The notes beneath the pieces were generated by a model. It saw nothing but the letters and a program-made list of their open reading frames with translations, searched no databases and had not been told where the DNA came from. From Treponema primitia ZAS-2 (lineage in GTDB: Bacteria > Spirochaetota > Spirochaetia > Treponematales > Breznakiellaceae), in assembly GCF_000214375.1 (NCBI RefSeq), contig NC_015578.1, positions 1,302,001 to 1,366,000 of the forward strand: a stretch of 64,000 nucleotides of DNA. Reading direction: 5' to 3'. A program made the translations under genes and the position numbers. Of this stretch, positions 23,408 through 32,784 are shown piece by piece. Within the stretch, counting starts at the first letter, position 1. Each line of letters begins with the position of its first letter.

Positions 23408-24546
23408 GTTGCCTTAATGATGAAGCCTTAAAAGCCGCCTTGCTCATGGATTTACAGTGGTTCGCCGCAGAAGACGAGGGCCGTACCGAGGAACCTACCG
23501 AGTACAAGATACAGAAGGCCCGGGAAGACGGGCGGGTTGCCAAAAGCCAGGAGCTTGTGGGCGCATTGGTACTGTTGCTGCCGGCGCTGACCATCTTTTT
23601 CCTGGCCCCCTCTATGCTCAGGACCTGCGTAGAAATGCTGCGCTTCTACTTTTCCCGGATCACCGAACTGGACCCTATCCGGGACCGTGTAGTAGCCCAG
23701 GCCTTTTTTGACTACCTGATAAAGCTGACCCTGCCCATTGTGGCCATGTCCATGGTGGCGGCGGTTTTCGCCAATGTGGTGCAGACCGGGTTTCTCTTTA
23801 CCACTAAGCCCCTGACCCCGGATTTTTCTAAGGTGGTCCCCCGGCTGGGGCGGTATTTCCAGAAGACCCTCTTTTCTATGGAAGGGCTCTTCAATATTGC
23901 CAAGTCCATCATCAAGATGCTCATCATAGGCTCCGTGGCTTTCTTTCTTATCCGCTCGGAGATTAAGGAACTGGCAAACCTCCAGACCGCAAGCCTCTGG
24001 TTGGGGGTCACCACTGTGGCAGGCCTGGCAATACGGATGCTGATCATCGCAGCATTACTGCTGCTCCTTCTTTCCATACCGGATATGCTCTTCCAGCGCT
24101 GGCAGTACCGGGAATCCTTGAAAATGTCCAAGCAGGAAGTGAAGGAAGAACGGAAGATGTACGAAGGGGACCCCCTGATCAAGTCCCGGCTGCGCCAGCG
24201 TATGCGGGAGCTGATGAACAGGAATATTGCCGTCACGGTTCCCCGGGCGGATGTGGTTATTGCAAACCCGACCCACTTTGCGGTGGCTTTGGAGTACAAA
24301 AGCGGCATGGACGGCCCCACGGTGAGCGCCAAGGGGGAGGACGAGCTGGCCCTGCGGATACGCCGCATTGCCGAGGAAAACGATGTGCCGGTGGTAGAAA
24401 ACAAACCTTTGGCCCGGGCTCTGTATGCCGAGGCGGAGGTGGGAGAAATCATACCGGAAACCTATTACCGGGCCGTAGCGGATGTGCTGGCCTATGTGTA
24501 CCGCACCAATGAGGAACGGCGCCGCAACGCCGGTCTTGGGGCATGA
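23404..24546 (+). CDS. flhB: FlhB, export switch protein
   Basis: The protein begins with a short lead and then DLQWFAAEDEGRTEEPTEYKIQKAREDGRVAKSQE, the FlhB/YscU signature. Four membrane helices follow (about 45-215). The self-cleaving NPTH sits in VVIANPTHFAVALEY near residue 290. Cleavage there, sensed by FliK, switches export from hook to filament substrates. At 380 residues it is of standard length. Confidence 0.96.
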   Translation: MSCLNDEALKAALLMDLQWFAAEDEGRTEEPTEYKIQKAREDGRVAKSQELVGALVLLLPALTIFFLAPSMLRTCVEMLRFYFSRITELDPIRDRVVAQAFFDYLIKLTLPIVAMSMVAAVFANVVQTGFLFTTKPLTPDFSKVVPRLGRYFQKTLFSMEGLFNIAKSIIKMLIIGSVAFFLIRSEIKELANLQTASLWLGVTTVAGLAIRMLIIAALLLLLLSIPDMLFQRWQYRESLKMSKQEVKEERKMYEGDPLIKSRLRQRMRELMNRNIAVTVPRADVVIANPTHFAVALEYKSGMDGPTVSAKGEDELALRIRRIAEENDVPVVENKPLARALYAEAEVGEIIPETYYRAVADVLAYVYRTNEERRRNAGLGA

Positions 24547-24561
24547 GGGGGAATGTAGCAG

Positions 24562-26685
24562 ATGTCTGACACTAATAGAGGCATAATGCCGAATAATCTT
24601 TTTGGAAACCGCACGGAACTTTTCATGGCCGTAGCGGTGGTGGCGGTGGTAATGATGCTGATCATACCCCTGCCCACCATACTCCTGGACGCCCTGATGG
24701 CCATGAACCTGGTTCTGGCTTTGCTCATATTACTGATCGTGCTCTATACCAGAAAAGCTACTGACTTCAGTATCTTCCCAACCATACTGTTGGTGTCCAC
24801 GGTGTTCAGCCTGGCCCTGAACGTTTCCTCTACCCGGCTCATCCTGACCAAGGGCTCCTCTTTTGACGGCCGCATGGTCCGGGCCTTCTCCTCCTTTGTG
24901 GTGGGCTCCGGAGGAACCGAAGGCTTAGTGGTGGGCGCAGTGATATTCGTCGTTATCATCGCTGTGCAGGCCATGGTGATCACCAAGGGCGCCACCCGTA
25001 TTGCGGAAGTGGCGGCCCGGTTTGCCCTGGACGCTCTGCCGGGTAAGCAGATGGCTATTGAGGCGGAGTACAATTCCCAGGCCATCACCGAAGAAGAGGC
25101 CATAGCCCGGAAGAACGATCTCCAGCGGGAGGTTGACTTCTACGGCGCCATGGACGGTTCCAGTAAATTTATCTCCGGCAACGTCAAGGTGGGGATACTC
25201 ATCACGGTGGTGAATGTCATTGGGGGCTTCATCATCGGCATGGTGATCCACGGGGAGCCCCCAGCCCTGGCCATCTCTAACTATATCGCCTTTGCCATCG
25301 GGGACGGCCTCCTGTCCCAGTTCCCGGCGCTGCTCATTTCCACCGCCACGGGCATCATTGTTACCCGGTCGGTTTCCAACGGTACCTTCGGTGAGGATGT
25401 CTCAGAACAGTTTACCCGGGACGCCCGGATCTACTGGATAGGCGCGGTTGCCCTGGGCGCCCTTGCCCTGCTGCCCGGCTTCCCCTGGTACGTGCTCCTC
25501 CCCATGGCGGGGCTCCTGGTTTTCATGGCCATACGTCTGGGCCGGCGTCAGACCAAGCGGGATACCGCTGCGGCTAAAACTGCGGAGGCCAAGAAGGCCA
25601 AACCTGAAACCGAGGACATGTCCCCGATTGTGCCCCTGGATCCCCTGTCCCTGGAATTGGGCTACGGCCTGATCCCCCTGGTGGACCGGGAAAAAGGCGC
25701 GGAGCTCCTGGAACGGGTCCACCGCATACGCCGGGAATCCGGGCTGGACCTGGGGCTGGTAATTCCCCAGATACGGATCATCGACAACATACGGCTGGAA
25801 CCTTCGGAGTACTGCTTCAAAATCCAGGGGGTCGATGTGGGCCGGGGCAAGATACGCATGGGCTACTATCTCTGCATCAACCCCGGGGGGGTCAAAGACG
25901 AACTGCCCGGGGAAAAAACCCGGGACCCCACCTTTGGGCTGCCCGCCCTTTGGGTCAATGAGGATAAACGGGACGAGGCTGAACGGGCGGGCTATACCGT
26001 GGTGGACCCCCCCTCGATCATCGCAACCCATTTAACGGACATTATCAAACGCCATGCTGCGGAGATACTGGGCCGCCAGGCTACTCAGAAGATATTGGAC
26101 ACCCTCAAAAAGGACTATCCCGCGGTGGTGGAAGAAGCCCAGAAGGTTCTCAGCTTAGGGGAGATTCAGAAGGTGCTCCAGTCCCTGCTCCGGGAACAGG
26201 TGTCCATCCGTAATATGGTCGCCATCCTGGAAGCCCTGGCGGATTACGGCCAGGCCGCCAAGACTGCCAAAAATATGCAGTTCCTCGTGGAAAAGGCCCG
26301 GCAGGCCCTGAGCCGGCAGATCTGTTTGCAGTTTGCCACTGACGACCGGGTCCTCCGGGTGCTGACCATCAACCAGGCCCTGGAGCAGAAGATCCTGGAC
26401 AGCGCCGTGGAAACCGCCTCAGGTGTCATATCTGCCATGGACCCGCCTACCAGGATGGCCTGGATCAAGTCCCTTTCCCGGGCGGTGGCGGCGGTTCAGG
26501 ACCAGGGCTGGTACCCGGTGATCCTTTGTTCTGAAGCTGCCCGGTATTTGGTAAAATCTTCATCGGATCGGGAACTGCCGAATCTGGTGGTGCTTTCTAT
26601 TCCCGAGATCGTACCGGACATTTCCGTAGAAGCGGTGGGGGAAATCAAAATAGAAAGCGAAGTGGATGGGAAATTAGCCGGATGA
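24562..26685 (+). CDS. flhA: FlhA, flagellar export gate protein
   Basis: This 707-residue protein has eight predicted helices in the first ~330 residues. It shows the FHIPEP-family motif ATDFSIFPTILLVSTVFSLALNVSSTRLIL and FALDALPGKQMAIEAEYNSQAITEEEA. The large cytosolic C-terminus (from about 355) docks chaperone-substrate complexes. FlhA forms the nonameric ring that energises export. The ATG follows GGGGGAATG; flhF starts 28 bases on. Confidence 0.97.
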   Translation: MSDTNRGIMPNNLFGNRTELFMAVAVVAVVMMLIIPLPTILLDALMAMNLVLALLILLIVLYTRKATDFSIFPTILLVSTVFSLALNVSSTRLILTKGSSFDGRMVRAFSSFVVGSGGTEGLVVGAVIFVVIIAVQAMVITKGATRIAEVAARFALDALPGKQMAIEAEYNSQAITEEEAIARKNDLQREVDFYGAMDGSSKFISGNVKVGILITVVNVIGGFIIGMVIHGEPPALAISNYIAFAIGDGLLSQFPALLISTATGIIVTRSVSNGTFGEDVSEQFTRDARIYWIGAVALGALALLPGFPWYVLLPMAGLLVFMAIRLGRRQTKRDTAAAKTAEAKKAKPETEDMSPIVPLDPLSLELGYGLIPLVDREKGAELLERVHRIRRESGLDLGLVIPQIRIIDNIRLEPSEYCFKIQGVDVGRGKIRMGYYLCINPGGVKDELPGEKTRDPTFGLPALWVNEDKRDEAERAGYTVVDPPSIIATHLTDIIKRHAAEILGRQATQKILDTLKKDYPAVVEEAQKVLSLGEIQKVLQSLLREQVSIRNMVAILEALADYGQAAKTAKNMQFLVEKARQALSRQICLQFATDDRVLRVLTINQALEQKILDSAVETASGVISAMDPPTRMAWIKSLSRAVAAVQDQGWYPVILCSEAARYLVKSSSDRELPNLVVLSIPEIVPDISVEAVGEIKIESEVDGKLAG

Positions 26686-26713
26686 GTTTTAAAAATAAGA
26701 AGGAGAAACGATA

Positions 26714-28054
26714 GTGTCTGTAGAACAGTTTATAGAACAGGGCGCATCCTATTCGGAATGTTTACAGAAGGTCCGCCTGAAATACGGTGAACGGGCCAAA
26801 GTGATGAACTACCGGACCATCCGCATGGGGGGCTTTTTAGGTCTCTTTACCCGGGAAGGGGTGGAGATGACCGGGTATATTTCCACTGATATCCGCTATG
26901 CCACCATGGGCGGCTATGGCGCTTCTTCCTCCGGCCTGGCTCAGGGCGCCAGGCAGCCTGGTCAAACTAGCCTGACTAGTCATAATATTCCGACAGCTCA
27001 GAACGGCCAGACGGGTCTGGCAAATCAGACCTTGGACTTTGAAGAAGAGAAGAAAAAGATCCTTGCGGCGAATAATAAGACAGACCCCACCCTGCAAAAA
27101 CTCCTCAATGAAGTAAAAACCCTGAGCGAAAAGCTTGATGCCAATGTACGTCCCCAGGGGGAGGAACACCCTACCCTGGGCCGTCTGGAGGAGATCTTCT
27201 ATCAAAACGATTTTTCCCCCGGCTATACCAAGGCCATGCTGGAACGGGTCAGAAAAGAATTTTCCCTGGAAGATCTGGGAAATTACGATGTAGTCCAGGA
27301 TAAGGTGGTGGAATGGATAGGGGAAACCATAAAAATACATAATACAACCCAGAGCCGCCGCAAGAGCCGGATACTGGTCCTGGTTGGCCCCACCGGGGTA
27401 GGGAAGACCACCACCATTGCCAAGCTGGCCGCCGCCTACGGGATAGACGGCTGGGGCCGCCCCCCCCTGGCGGTGCGGATGATCACCATCGACGGCTACC
27501 GTATCGCCGCCAAAGAGCAGCTTGAGATCTACGGGGACATCATGGGCATCCCGGTCTCCTACGTAAACACCACCGATGAGCTGCGGAAAACCCTGGCCTT
27601 CTACGAGAATGGCGCGGACCTGATTCTGGTGGATACCATTGGAAAGAGTCCCCGGGACGCGGTGAAACTGGGGGAAATGAAACAGTTTCTGGAAGTTTGC
27701 GGTTCCTCCGCAGAGGTACACCTGGCCCTGGCGGCAAGTACCAAGTACAGTGACATCAAGGAAATAATCCGGCAGTTTGCCCCCTTCAATTTCCAGTCCG
27801 TGGTGATCACCAAGCTGGACGAAACCGTACGGGTGGGGAATGTGATTTCCGCCCTGGAAGCGGAGGGCAAGCCGGTGGCCTATATCACCGATGGCCAGCC
27901 GGTAGATAAGCATATTCATCGGGCCAGTGTGGTCCGGTTCTTAATCAACCTTGAGGGATTCCGGATCAACCGGGAAGAAATTGAGCAGCGATTTCCCCCT
28001 GGAGCCTCCACCGAGGCGGCAGGTCGAAGTTCCCCTCTGAATGGAGAAAAGTAA
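26714..28054 (+). CDS. flhF: FlhF, flagellar placement SRP-type GTPase
   Basis: A basic N-terminal domain (EQFIEQGASYSECLQKVRLKYGERAKV) is followed by a flexible linker and an SRP NG domain: P-loop [16 protein letters not shown] (225-240), DGYRIAAKEQLEIYGDIMGIP, LILVDTIGKSPRD and ITKLDETVRVGNVISA. FlhF sets flagellar pole and number together with FlhG. GTG start after AAGGAGAAACG. The stop overlaps the flhG ATG by one base. Confidence 0.96.
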   Translation: MSVEQFIEQGASYSECLQKVRLKYGERAKVMNYRTIRMGGFLGLFTREGVEMTGYISTDIRYATMGGYGASSSGLAQGARQPGQTSLTSHNIPTAQNGQTGLANQTLDFEEEKKKILAANNKTDPTLQKLLNEVKTLSEKLDANVRPQGEEHPTLGRLEEIFYQNDFSPGYTKAMLERVRKEFSLEDLGNYDVVQDKVVEWIGETIKIHNTTQSRRKSRILVLVGPTGVGKTTTIAKLAAAYGIDGWGRPPLAVRMITIDGYRIAAKEQLEIYGDIMGIPVSYVNTTDELRKTLAFYENGADLILVDTIGKSPRDAVKLGEMKQFLEVCGSSAEVHLALAASTKYSDIKEIIRQFAPFNFQSVVITKLDETVRVGNVISALEAEGKPVAYITDGQPVDKHIHRASVVRFLINLEGFRINREEIEQRFPPGASTEAAGRSSPLNGEK

Positions 28055-28941
28055 TGGAAGATCAGGCGGAAAACTTACGGGAAATAATGCGAAAAAAGCG
28101 GGGCGCCTCGGAGCCTGCCCAGGATAAACCCAAGGAGGGTAAGCGGGCCCGGGTCATCACCATCACCAGCGGCAAAGGCGGGGTGGGAAAGACCAATGTG
28201 TCGGTCAACATGGCCCTAGCCTATGCCCGGCTGGGTAAAAAGGTGGTGGTCATGGACGCCGACCTGGGGATGGCCAATGTCAATGTGATGCTTAACATGA
28301 TCCCCAAATGGAGCCTCTACCATGTGATCCGCAAACAAAAAACCATGAAGGAAATTATGGTGGAAACCGAATACGGGATCTCCATCGTAGCCGGGGCCTC
28401 AGGGTTTTCCAAAATCGCCAACCTCACCGAGGATGAGCGGATGAATTTTATCGAGGAGCTGGATACCCTGTCCAATGCGGACATCATCATCATCGACACC
28501 TCCGCAGGGGTTTCCAGTAATGTGCTGGACTTTATCGCCGCCGCGGATGATGCGGTGATTGTCACCACCCCGGAACCCACAGCCATCACCGACGCCTATG
28601 GGATCATCAAGATCATAGCCACGGAAATTGACAGCCTGAACATGGGGCTTAAACTGGTGGTTAACCGGGTTAGAACCGTAGCAGAGGCAAAGAAGGTGGC
28701 TGACCGGATAACCAATAGCGCCGGCCAGTTTCTGAACCTCAAGGTTGATTACCTGGGATTCATTTATGAGGACACTGTAGTCTCCCATGCGGTACTGCGG
28801 CAGCGTCCCTTTATGGTAATTGATCCCAAATGCAAGGCCTCGCTCTGCATACAGCATATTGTGGGGCGCATGGAAAAGAGCGATATTAAAGAAAGCGGGG
28901 GCTTCGGGAATATGATTAAACGGATTTTTAGCGGCAATTAG
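28054..28941 (+). CDS. flhG: FlhG (FleN/YlxH), MinD-like ATPase
   Basis: The deviant Walker A ITSGKGGVGKTNVSVNMALAYA (about 37-58), the switch VVVMDADLGMANVNVML and ADIIIIDTSAGVSS define a MinD/ParA-type ATPase. An N-terminal DQAENLREIMRKKRG peptide resembles the FlhF-activating DQAxxLR motif. FlhG limits flagellar number with FlhF. Coupling by a one-base overlap supports the partnership. The 295-residue length is normal. Confidence 0.95.
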   Translation: MEDQAENLREIMRKKRGASEPAQDKPKEGKRARVITITSGKGGVGKTNVSVNMALAYARLGKKVVVMDADLGMANVNVMLNMIPKWSLYHVIRKQKTMKEIMVETEYGISIVAGASGFSKIANLTEDERMNFIEELDTLSNADIIIIDTSAGVSSNVLDFIAAADDAVIVTTPEPTAITDAYGIIKIIATEIDSLNMGLKLVVNRVRTVAEAKKVADRITNSAGQFLNLKVDYLGFIYEDTVVSHAVLRQRPFMVIDPKCKASLCIQHIVGRMEKSDIKESGGFGNMIKRIFSGN

Positions 28942-28951
28942 GAGGCGGCGC

Positions 28952-29638
28952 ATGTTTGATCCCAAGATCAGTGGTATAGCCGGCGGAATTGGTTTTCTCC
29001 TGTCCATCCTGATAGGCATTATCAGCGGCGCCGGCCTGGGTATCGTTTTTATCCGGGCCTTTATCTTTGGGGGCGCCTTTTTCATCCTGGTAACCATCGT
29101 CTATGCGGCGATAAACATGTATTTGCCGGATCTTTTAAAGGCTTCCAATGCTCCGGGCTCCCAGATAGATATCTCTATTGGAGGAGGCGATGAGGGTACG
29201 GGGAGCGAATTACCCGATACAATTGGGGGACTTGGGGACGGATTAAACGAATTTATGGAAAATCCTGGGGGATCGGATGAAAATATGGAGCCTTTCCCGG
29301 TAAATAGTCTGGACCAGAACGGCGAAGCGGGGTATACTGGAGAGGGTAATTTGGAAGAATTGCCCCGTTCTTCAGGCCCGGCCCTTCCGGCAGAGGCTGA
29401 TTTTGATGGGGACTTCGGCGATTCGGTGGATGTACTGCCGGATCTGGACCTTATATCCGGGGCCTTTACCGGCTCCGGCGGAGAAAAAGCGGCAGCCGCG
29501 AGTACCGGCGGCGGTGCTTCCGAGAGTTTCGGTACTGAGGCCGCTAAGCCTCTTGCAGGAAAAAAAGGCTTGGATGGAGATTTCAATGCCAATGAGTTGG
29601 CTTCGGCCATCCAGACAATTTTAAAAAGGGAAAAATAG
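28952..29638 (+). CDS. Uncharacterised membrane protein between flhG and fliA
   Basis: Two membrane helices lie near the N-terminus (GGIGFLLSILIGIISGAGLGIVF and GAFFILVTIVYAAINMYL). A ~160-residue acidic, Gly/Ser-rich disordered tail follows and ends in a small conserved-looking helix (DFNANELASAIQTILKREK). I know no family. The same place in treponemal operons holds a hypothetical gene, so a flagellar role is likely but unproven. GGAGG before the ATG; fliA follows after nine bases. Confidence 0.78.
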   Translation: MFDPKISGIAGGIGFLLSILIGIISGAGLGIVFIRAFIFGGAFFILVTIVYAAINMYLPDLLKASNAPGSQIDISIGGGDEGTGSELPDTIGGLGDGLNEFMENPGGSDENMEPFPVNSLDQNGEAGYTGEGNLEELPRSSGPALPAEADFDGDFGDSVDVLPDLDLISGAFTGSGGEKAAAASTGGGASESFGTEAAKPLAGKKGLDGDFNANELASAIQTILKREK

Positions 29639-29647
29639 GGATAAGCT

Positions 29648-30460
29648 ATGGGGAAGGTCCTCGGGAATAATCTTACGGAATATTCTCTGGAAGAAAAGAC
29701 AGAAGAGGAACTCTGGCAGGAATACCGCCAAAACCACGATCCCAGGATCCGTGAGACCTTTATTAAACAGTACGCCCCGCTGGTAAAGTATGTGGCCGGA
29801 AAACTCGCGGTCGGCATGCCCCATAATGTTGAATTTGATGACCTGGTAGGATTCGGTGTTTTCGGCCTTTTGGATGCTATTGATAAATTTGACCCGGATA
29901 AAAATGTAAAATTTAAGACCTATGCGGTAACCCGCATACGGGGCGCCATTTTTGACGAACTGCGGTCCATAGACTGGGTCCCCCGGTCGGTGCGGCAGAA
30001 GACCCGGGAGGTGGACGAAGCCGTAGGCGCCCTGGAAGCCCAGCTGGGCCGTACTGCCACGGATCAGGAAATCGCCAATTCCCTGGGGATGGATGAAAGC
30101 GAATACCTCAAGACCATGATGAAAATTTCCGGTACATCCATCCTTTCCCTGAATGATGTATGGTTTTCCGGGGATGAAAACGACAAGGTCTCCATCGGGG
30201 ACAGTATTGAATCCCCCTCAAGCCTCAATCCGGACGTGATCGTAGAAAAGAACGAAATCCGCCGGGTCATCGTGGAAGCCATAGAGGAACTGCCAGACAA
30301 AGAAAAAAAGATACTGGTTCTCTATTATTATGAGGACCTGACCCTGAAAGAAATTGGACAGGTCTTGGAAGTAACCGAATCCCGGGTATCCCAGCTGCAT
30401 ACCAAGGCAATCCTGCGGCTCCGGGCAAAACTTACAAATATCCGCAAGGGTATCATGTAA
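29648..30460 (+). CDS. fliA: FliA/WhiG-type flagellar sigma factor (sigma28)
   Basis: This 270-residue protein has sigma70 region 2 (ELWQEYRQNHDPRIRETFIKQYAPLVKYVAGKLAVG, then EFDDLVGFGVFGLLDAIDKFDP), region 3 (TDQEIANSLGMDESEY) and region 4 (PDKEKKILVLYYYEDLTLKEIGQVLEVTESRVSQLHTKAILRLR). It would transcribe late flagellar genes elsewhere. I see no anti-sigma gene (FlgM) beside it. Confidence 0.95.
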   Translation: MGKVLGNNLTEYSLEEKTEEELWQEYRQNHDPRIRETFIKQYAPLVKYVAGKLAVGMPHNVEFDDLVGFGVFGLLDAIDKFDPDKNVKFKTYAVTRIRGAIFDELRSIDWVPRSVRQKTREVDEAVGALEAQLGRTATDQEIANSLGMDESEYLKTMMKISGTSILSLNDVWFSGDENDKVSIGDSIESPSSLNPDVIVEKNEIRRVIVEAIEELPDKEKKILVLYYYEDLTLKEIGQVLEVTESRVSQLHTKAILRLRAKLTNIRKGIM

Positions 30461-30488
30461 GATAGGGTCTTAGATAACGGAGCATACC

Positions 30489-32459
30489 ATGGTCGATTTT
30501 GTCCAACTGCAACATGTAATGAAGGAACAGTTGGATCAGGACAGGGCCATAAGTGCCGTGGAAGCCCAGGGCCCCACCCTGGATGATGCGGTTTCCCAGG
30601 CAGCGGCCCTGCTCAATATCCCCATCCGAAGAATGGAATACGAAGTTACGGAACGGGGCTCAACGGGCTTTATGGGTTCCGGTAAAAAAGACTGGAAGAT
30701 CAAGGCCTATGAACGGGCCTTTGCTGCAGATGAATCGGCCCAGGATGAATCCTTTGACAATGATGCTGACTTTGAAATTGAAGCCCCGCTTATTCAGGAA
30801 AAAAACGGAGAGGTTTTTGTCCATCTGCTCCATGACGGCGCTTTTATCAAAGTTACCCAGCCCATCGGCAAGGGTAAACGGGCTACCGATGCCCAGGCTA
30901 TGGCAGCCCTGGGCGCCCGGCAGGTAAAGGACATTAACCAGGCAGCGGTCAACGAAGCTGTTAAGGCTGCCACCGGGGAGTATATCCGGGTAGGGGATTT
31001 TCAGCATAATTCCGGCGCCGATGCTTCCATGACTGTGGAAATCACGGATCAGGAGATGCGGGCCCTACTCTATGTAACTCCCCCGGGTGAGGGCGGCCAT
31101 GATATTACCGTGGAAACCTACAAGAACTTTTTAAAGAGCAACCAGGTCTATTACGGCATCGACGAGGAATTTCTGGTGGAATTCGCCGACAACCCTTCTT
31201 ATAAAGAAAAGATACTTATCGCCGAGGGGGCCCAGCCGGTCAATGGCCGGGACGCCTATTTGCAGTATAACTTTGAAACCGATCAGTCCAAGGTGCGTAT
31301 TAAGGAAGGGGCCAATGGGAAGGTCGATTTCAAGGACCTGAACATCATTCAGAATGTGGTGGAATCCCAGCCCCTGGCCAAGAAAATAGCCCCGGAACGG
31401 GGCGCCCCTGGCAGAACCGTCACGGGCAAGCAACTAGCCGCCCGGGATGGCAAGGACATGGCCCTGCCCCTGGGGAAAAATGTCCATGTGGGAGACGACG
31501 GGGTTACCATCATCGCCGATATGAACGGCCAGGTGGTGGAGGTATCGGGTAAAATCAATGTGGAGCCCGTCTACACCGTCCAGGGGGATGTGAACCTCAA
31601 GACCGGCAACATTATGTTCCTGGGCACGGTGATCATCAATGGCAATGTGGAGGACGGTTTCTCCGTCCAGGCTGCGGGCAATATTGAAGTAAACGGTACT
31701 GTGGAAAAGGCGGAGCTGGATGCGGAAGGGGATATCATCGTCCACCAGGGAATCACCGGCAGCAAGGCCGGCTGCATAATCCGGGCGGGCAAATCCCTCT
31801 GGGCCCGGTTCATTGAGAACACCGCAATAGAGGCGGGAAATATGGTAGTAGCCTCGGATGGCATTATCAATTCCCGGGTGGATGCTTTTAAGCGGATCAT
31901 TTGCCAGGGCAAGCGGGCTTCCATTGTAGGGGGCCGCCTCCGTGCGTCGGAAGAAATCAACGCCAAGGTACTGGGCAGCCCCACCGCAGGGACTGAAACG
32001 ATCTGCGAAGTAGGGGTGGACCCCAAAACCAAGGAACTGCTTACCCAGCTTTTTGAAAAGAAGGCAACCATGGAAAAACAGCTGGAGGAAATCCAGCTCA
32101 ATATACAGACCCTGGTCAATATCAAGAAACAGCGTAAATCCCTGCCCGAGGATAAGGAAAGCTACCTCGCGGAACTGGAAGAAAAACGGGTAGAGATCAT
32201 CACGGATCTGAAAAAGAACGAGACCGAGATAGAAAAGGCCCAGGATTTTCTGGGCAACATTCAAGCCCGGGGCAGGGTTTCCGCATCCGCCAAGGTCTAC
32301 CCGGGAGTCCGGATTATCATCAAAGATGCCAAGGAGGATGTCCGCACCGAGTACCGGGCGGTCACCTTTGTCCTTGAGAATGGCTTGGTTCAGGTAACCC
32401 AATACGAAGAGCCTGATGCTGAGGCAATGCGAGGTCCCGATGGCTATACAACCAATTGA
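30489..32459 (+). CDS. FapA-domain (DUF342) protein with N-terminal Jag_N-like domain
   Basis: Residues ~20-75 read AVEAQGPTLDDAVSQAAALLNIPIRRMEYEVTERGSTGFMGSGKKDW, a Jag_N-like pattern. From ~190 the chain is a FapA right-handed beta-helix protein (PTGERGAPGRTVTGKQLAARDGKD-like core, INGNVEDGFSVQAAGNIEVNGTVEKAELDAEGDIIVHQGITGS). A coiled coil (~515-590) and a closing beta part follow. Such proteins cluster with flagellar regulators in several phyla; the role is unknown. It follows fliA by 28 bases. Confidence 0.85.
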   Translation: MVDFVQLQHVMKEQLDQDRAISAVEAQGPTLDDAVSQAAALLNIPIRRMEYEVTERGSTGFMGSGKKDWKIKAYERAFAADESAQDESFDNDADFEIEAPLIQEKNGEVFVHLLHDGAFIKVTQPIGKGKRATDAQAMAALGARQVKDINQAAVNEAVKAATGEYIRVGDFQHNSGADASMTVEITDQEMRALLYVTPPGEGGHDITVETYKNFLKSNQVYYGIDEEFLVEFADNPSYKEKILIAEGAQPVNGRDAYLQYNFETDQSKVRIKEGANGKVDFKDLNIIQNVVESQPLAKKIAPERGAPGRTVTGKQLAARDGKDMALPLGKNVHVGDDGVTIIADMNGQVVEVSGKINVEPVYTVQGDVNLKTGNIMFLGTVIINGNVEDGFSVQAAGNIEVNGTVEKAELDAEGDIIVHQGITGSKAGCIIRAGKSLWARFIENTAIEAGNMVVASDGIINSRVDAFKRIICQGKRASIVGGRLRASEEINAKVLGSPTAGTETICEVGVDPKTKELLTQLFEKKATMEKQLEEIQLNIQTLVNIKKQRKSLPEDKESYLAELEEKRVEIITDLKKNETEIEKAQDFLGNIQARGRVSASAKVYPGVRIIIKDAKEDVRTEYRAVTFVLENGLVQVTQYEEPDAEAMRGPDGYTTN

Positions 32460-32778
32460 CCTGCAAGCCCTCTTTACCCAGCTTGATAAGGTCGGCAAGG
32501 AACAGGCCAGTCAGAAACAGGGGCTTCAATTACAGCAAGCCATCCAGGGCGCCCAGATACAGCGAGAAACCGAAGAACGGATCCAATCGGTCAACGAATC
32601 CCAGGATACCGGAGACGGCCTTGAAAGGGTCAAGGACCGTTCCGCCAAAAAACACCGGGAATATGCCGGGGGAGGGAAGGGGGACAGTTCCGAAACCGGG
32701 GATGATGCCGAAGTGGAAGAGGACCCCTCGATTATCCGCGATCCCGCCCTGGGCAAAAATGTTGATTTAAGCGGGTAG
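32440..32778 (+). CDS. Uncharacterised small charged protein
   Basis: This ~112-residue hydrophilic protein is very rich in Gln, Glu and Lys (LDKVGKEQASQKQGLQLQQAIQGAQ), with an acidic tail ending LGKNVDLSG. ATG 32440 follows GAGGT and overlaps the fapA-like gene by 20 bases. The end GKNVDLSG resembles the GNNVDLLG end of the YjfB-like motility protein at 55803, a possible family hint. No known family otherwise. Confidence 0.7.
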   Translation: MAIQPIDLQALFTQLDKVGKEQASQKQGLQLQQAIQGAQIQRETEERIQSVNESQDTGDGLERVKDRSAKKHREYAGGGKGDSSETGDDAEVEEDPSIIRDPALGKNVDLSG

Positions 32779-32784
32779 CCTGTA

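Noticed and set aside
26837-27919. 360-codon minus-strand open frame opposite flhF
   Set aside because: Antisense shadow of a conserved GTPase; no family features.
31434-32498. 354-codon minus-strand open frame opposite the FapA-like gene
   Set aside because: Antisense shadow; the plus-strand protein has clear domains and a normal start.
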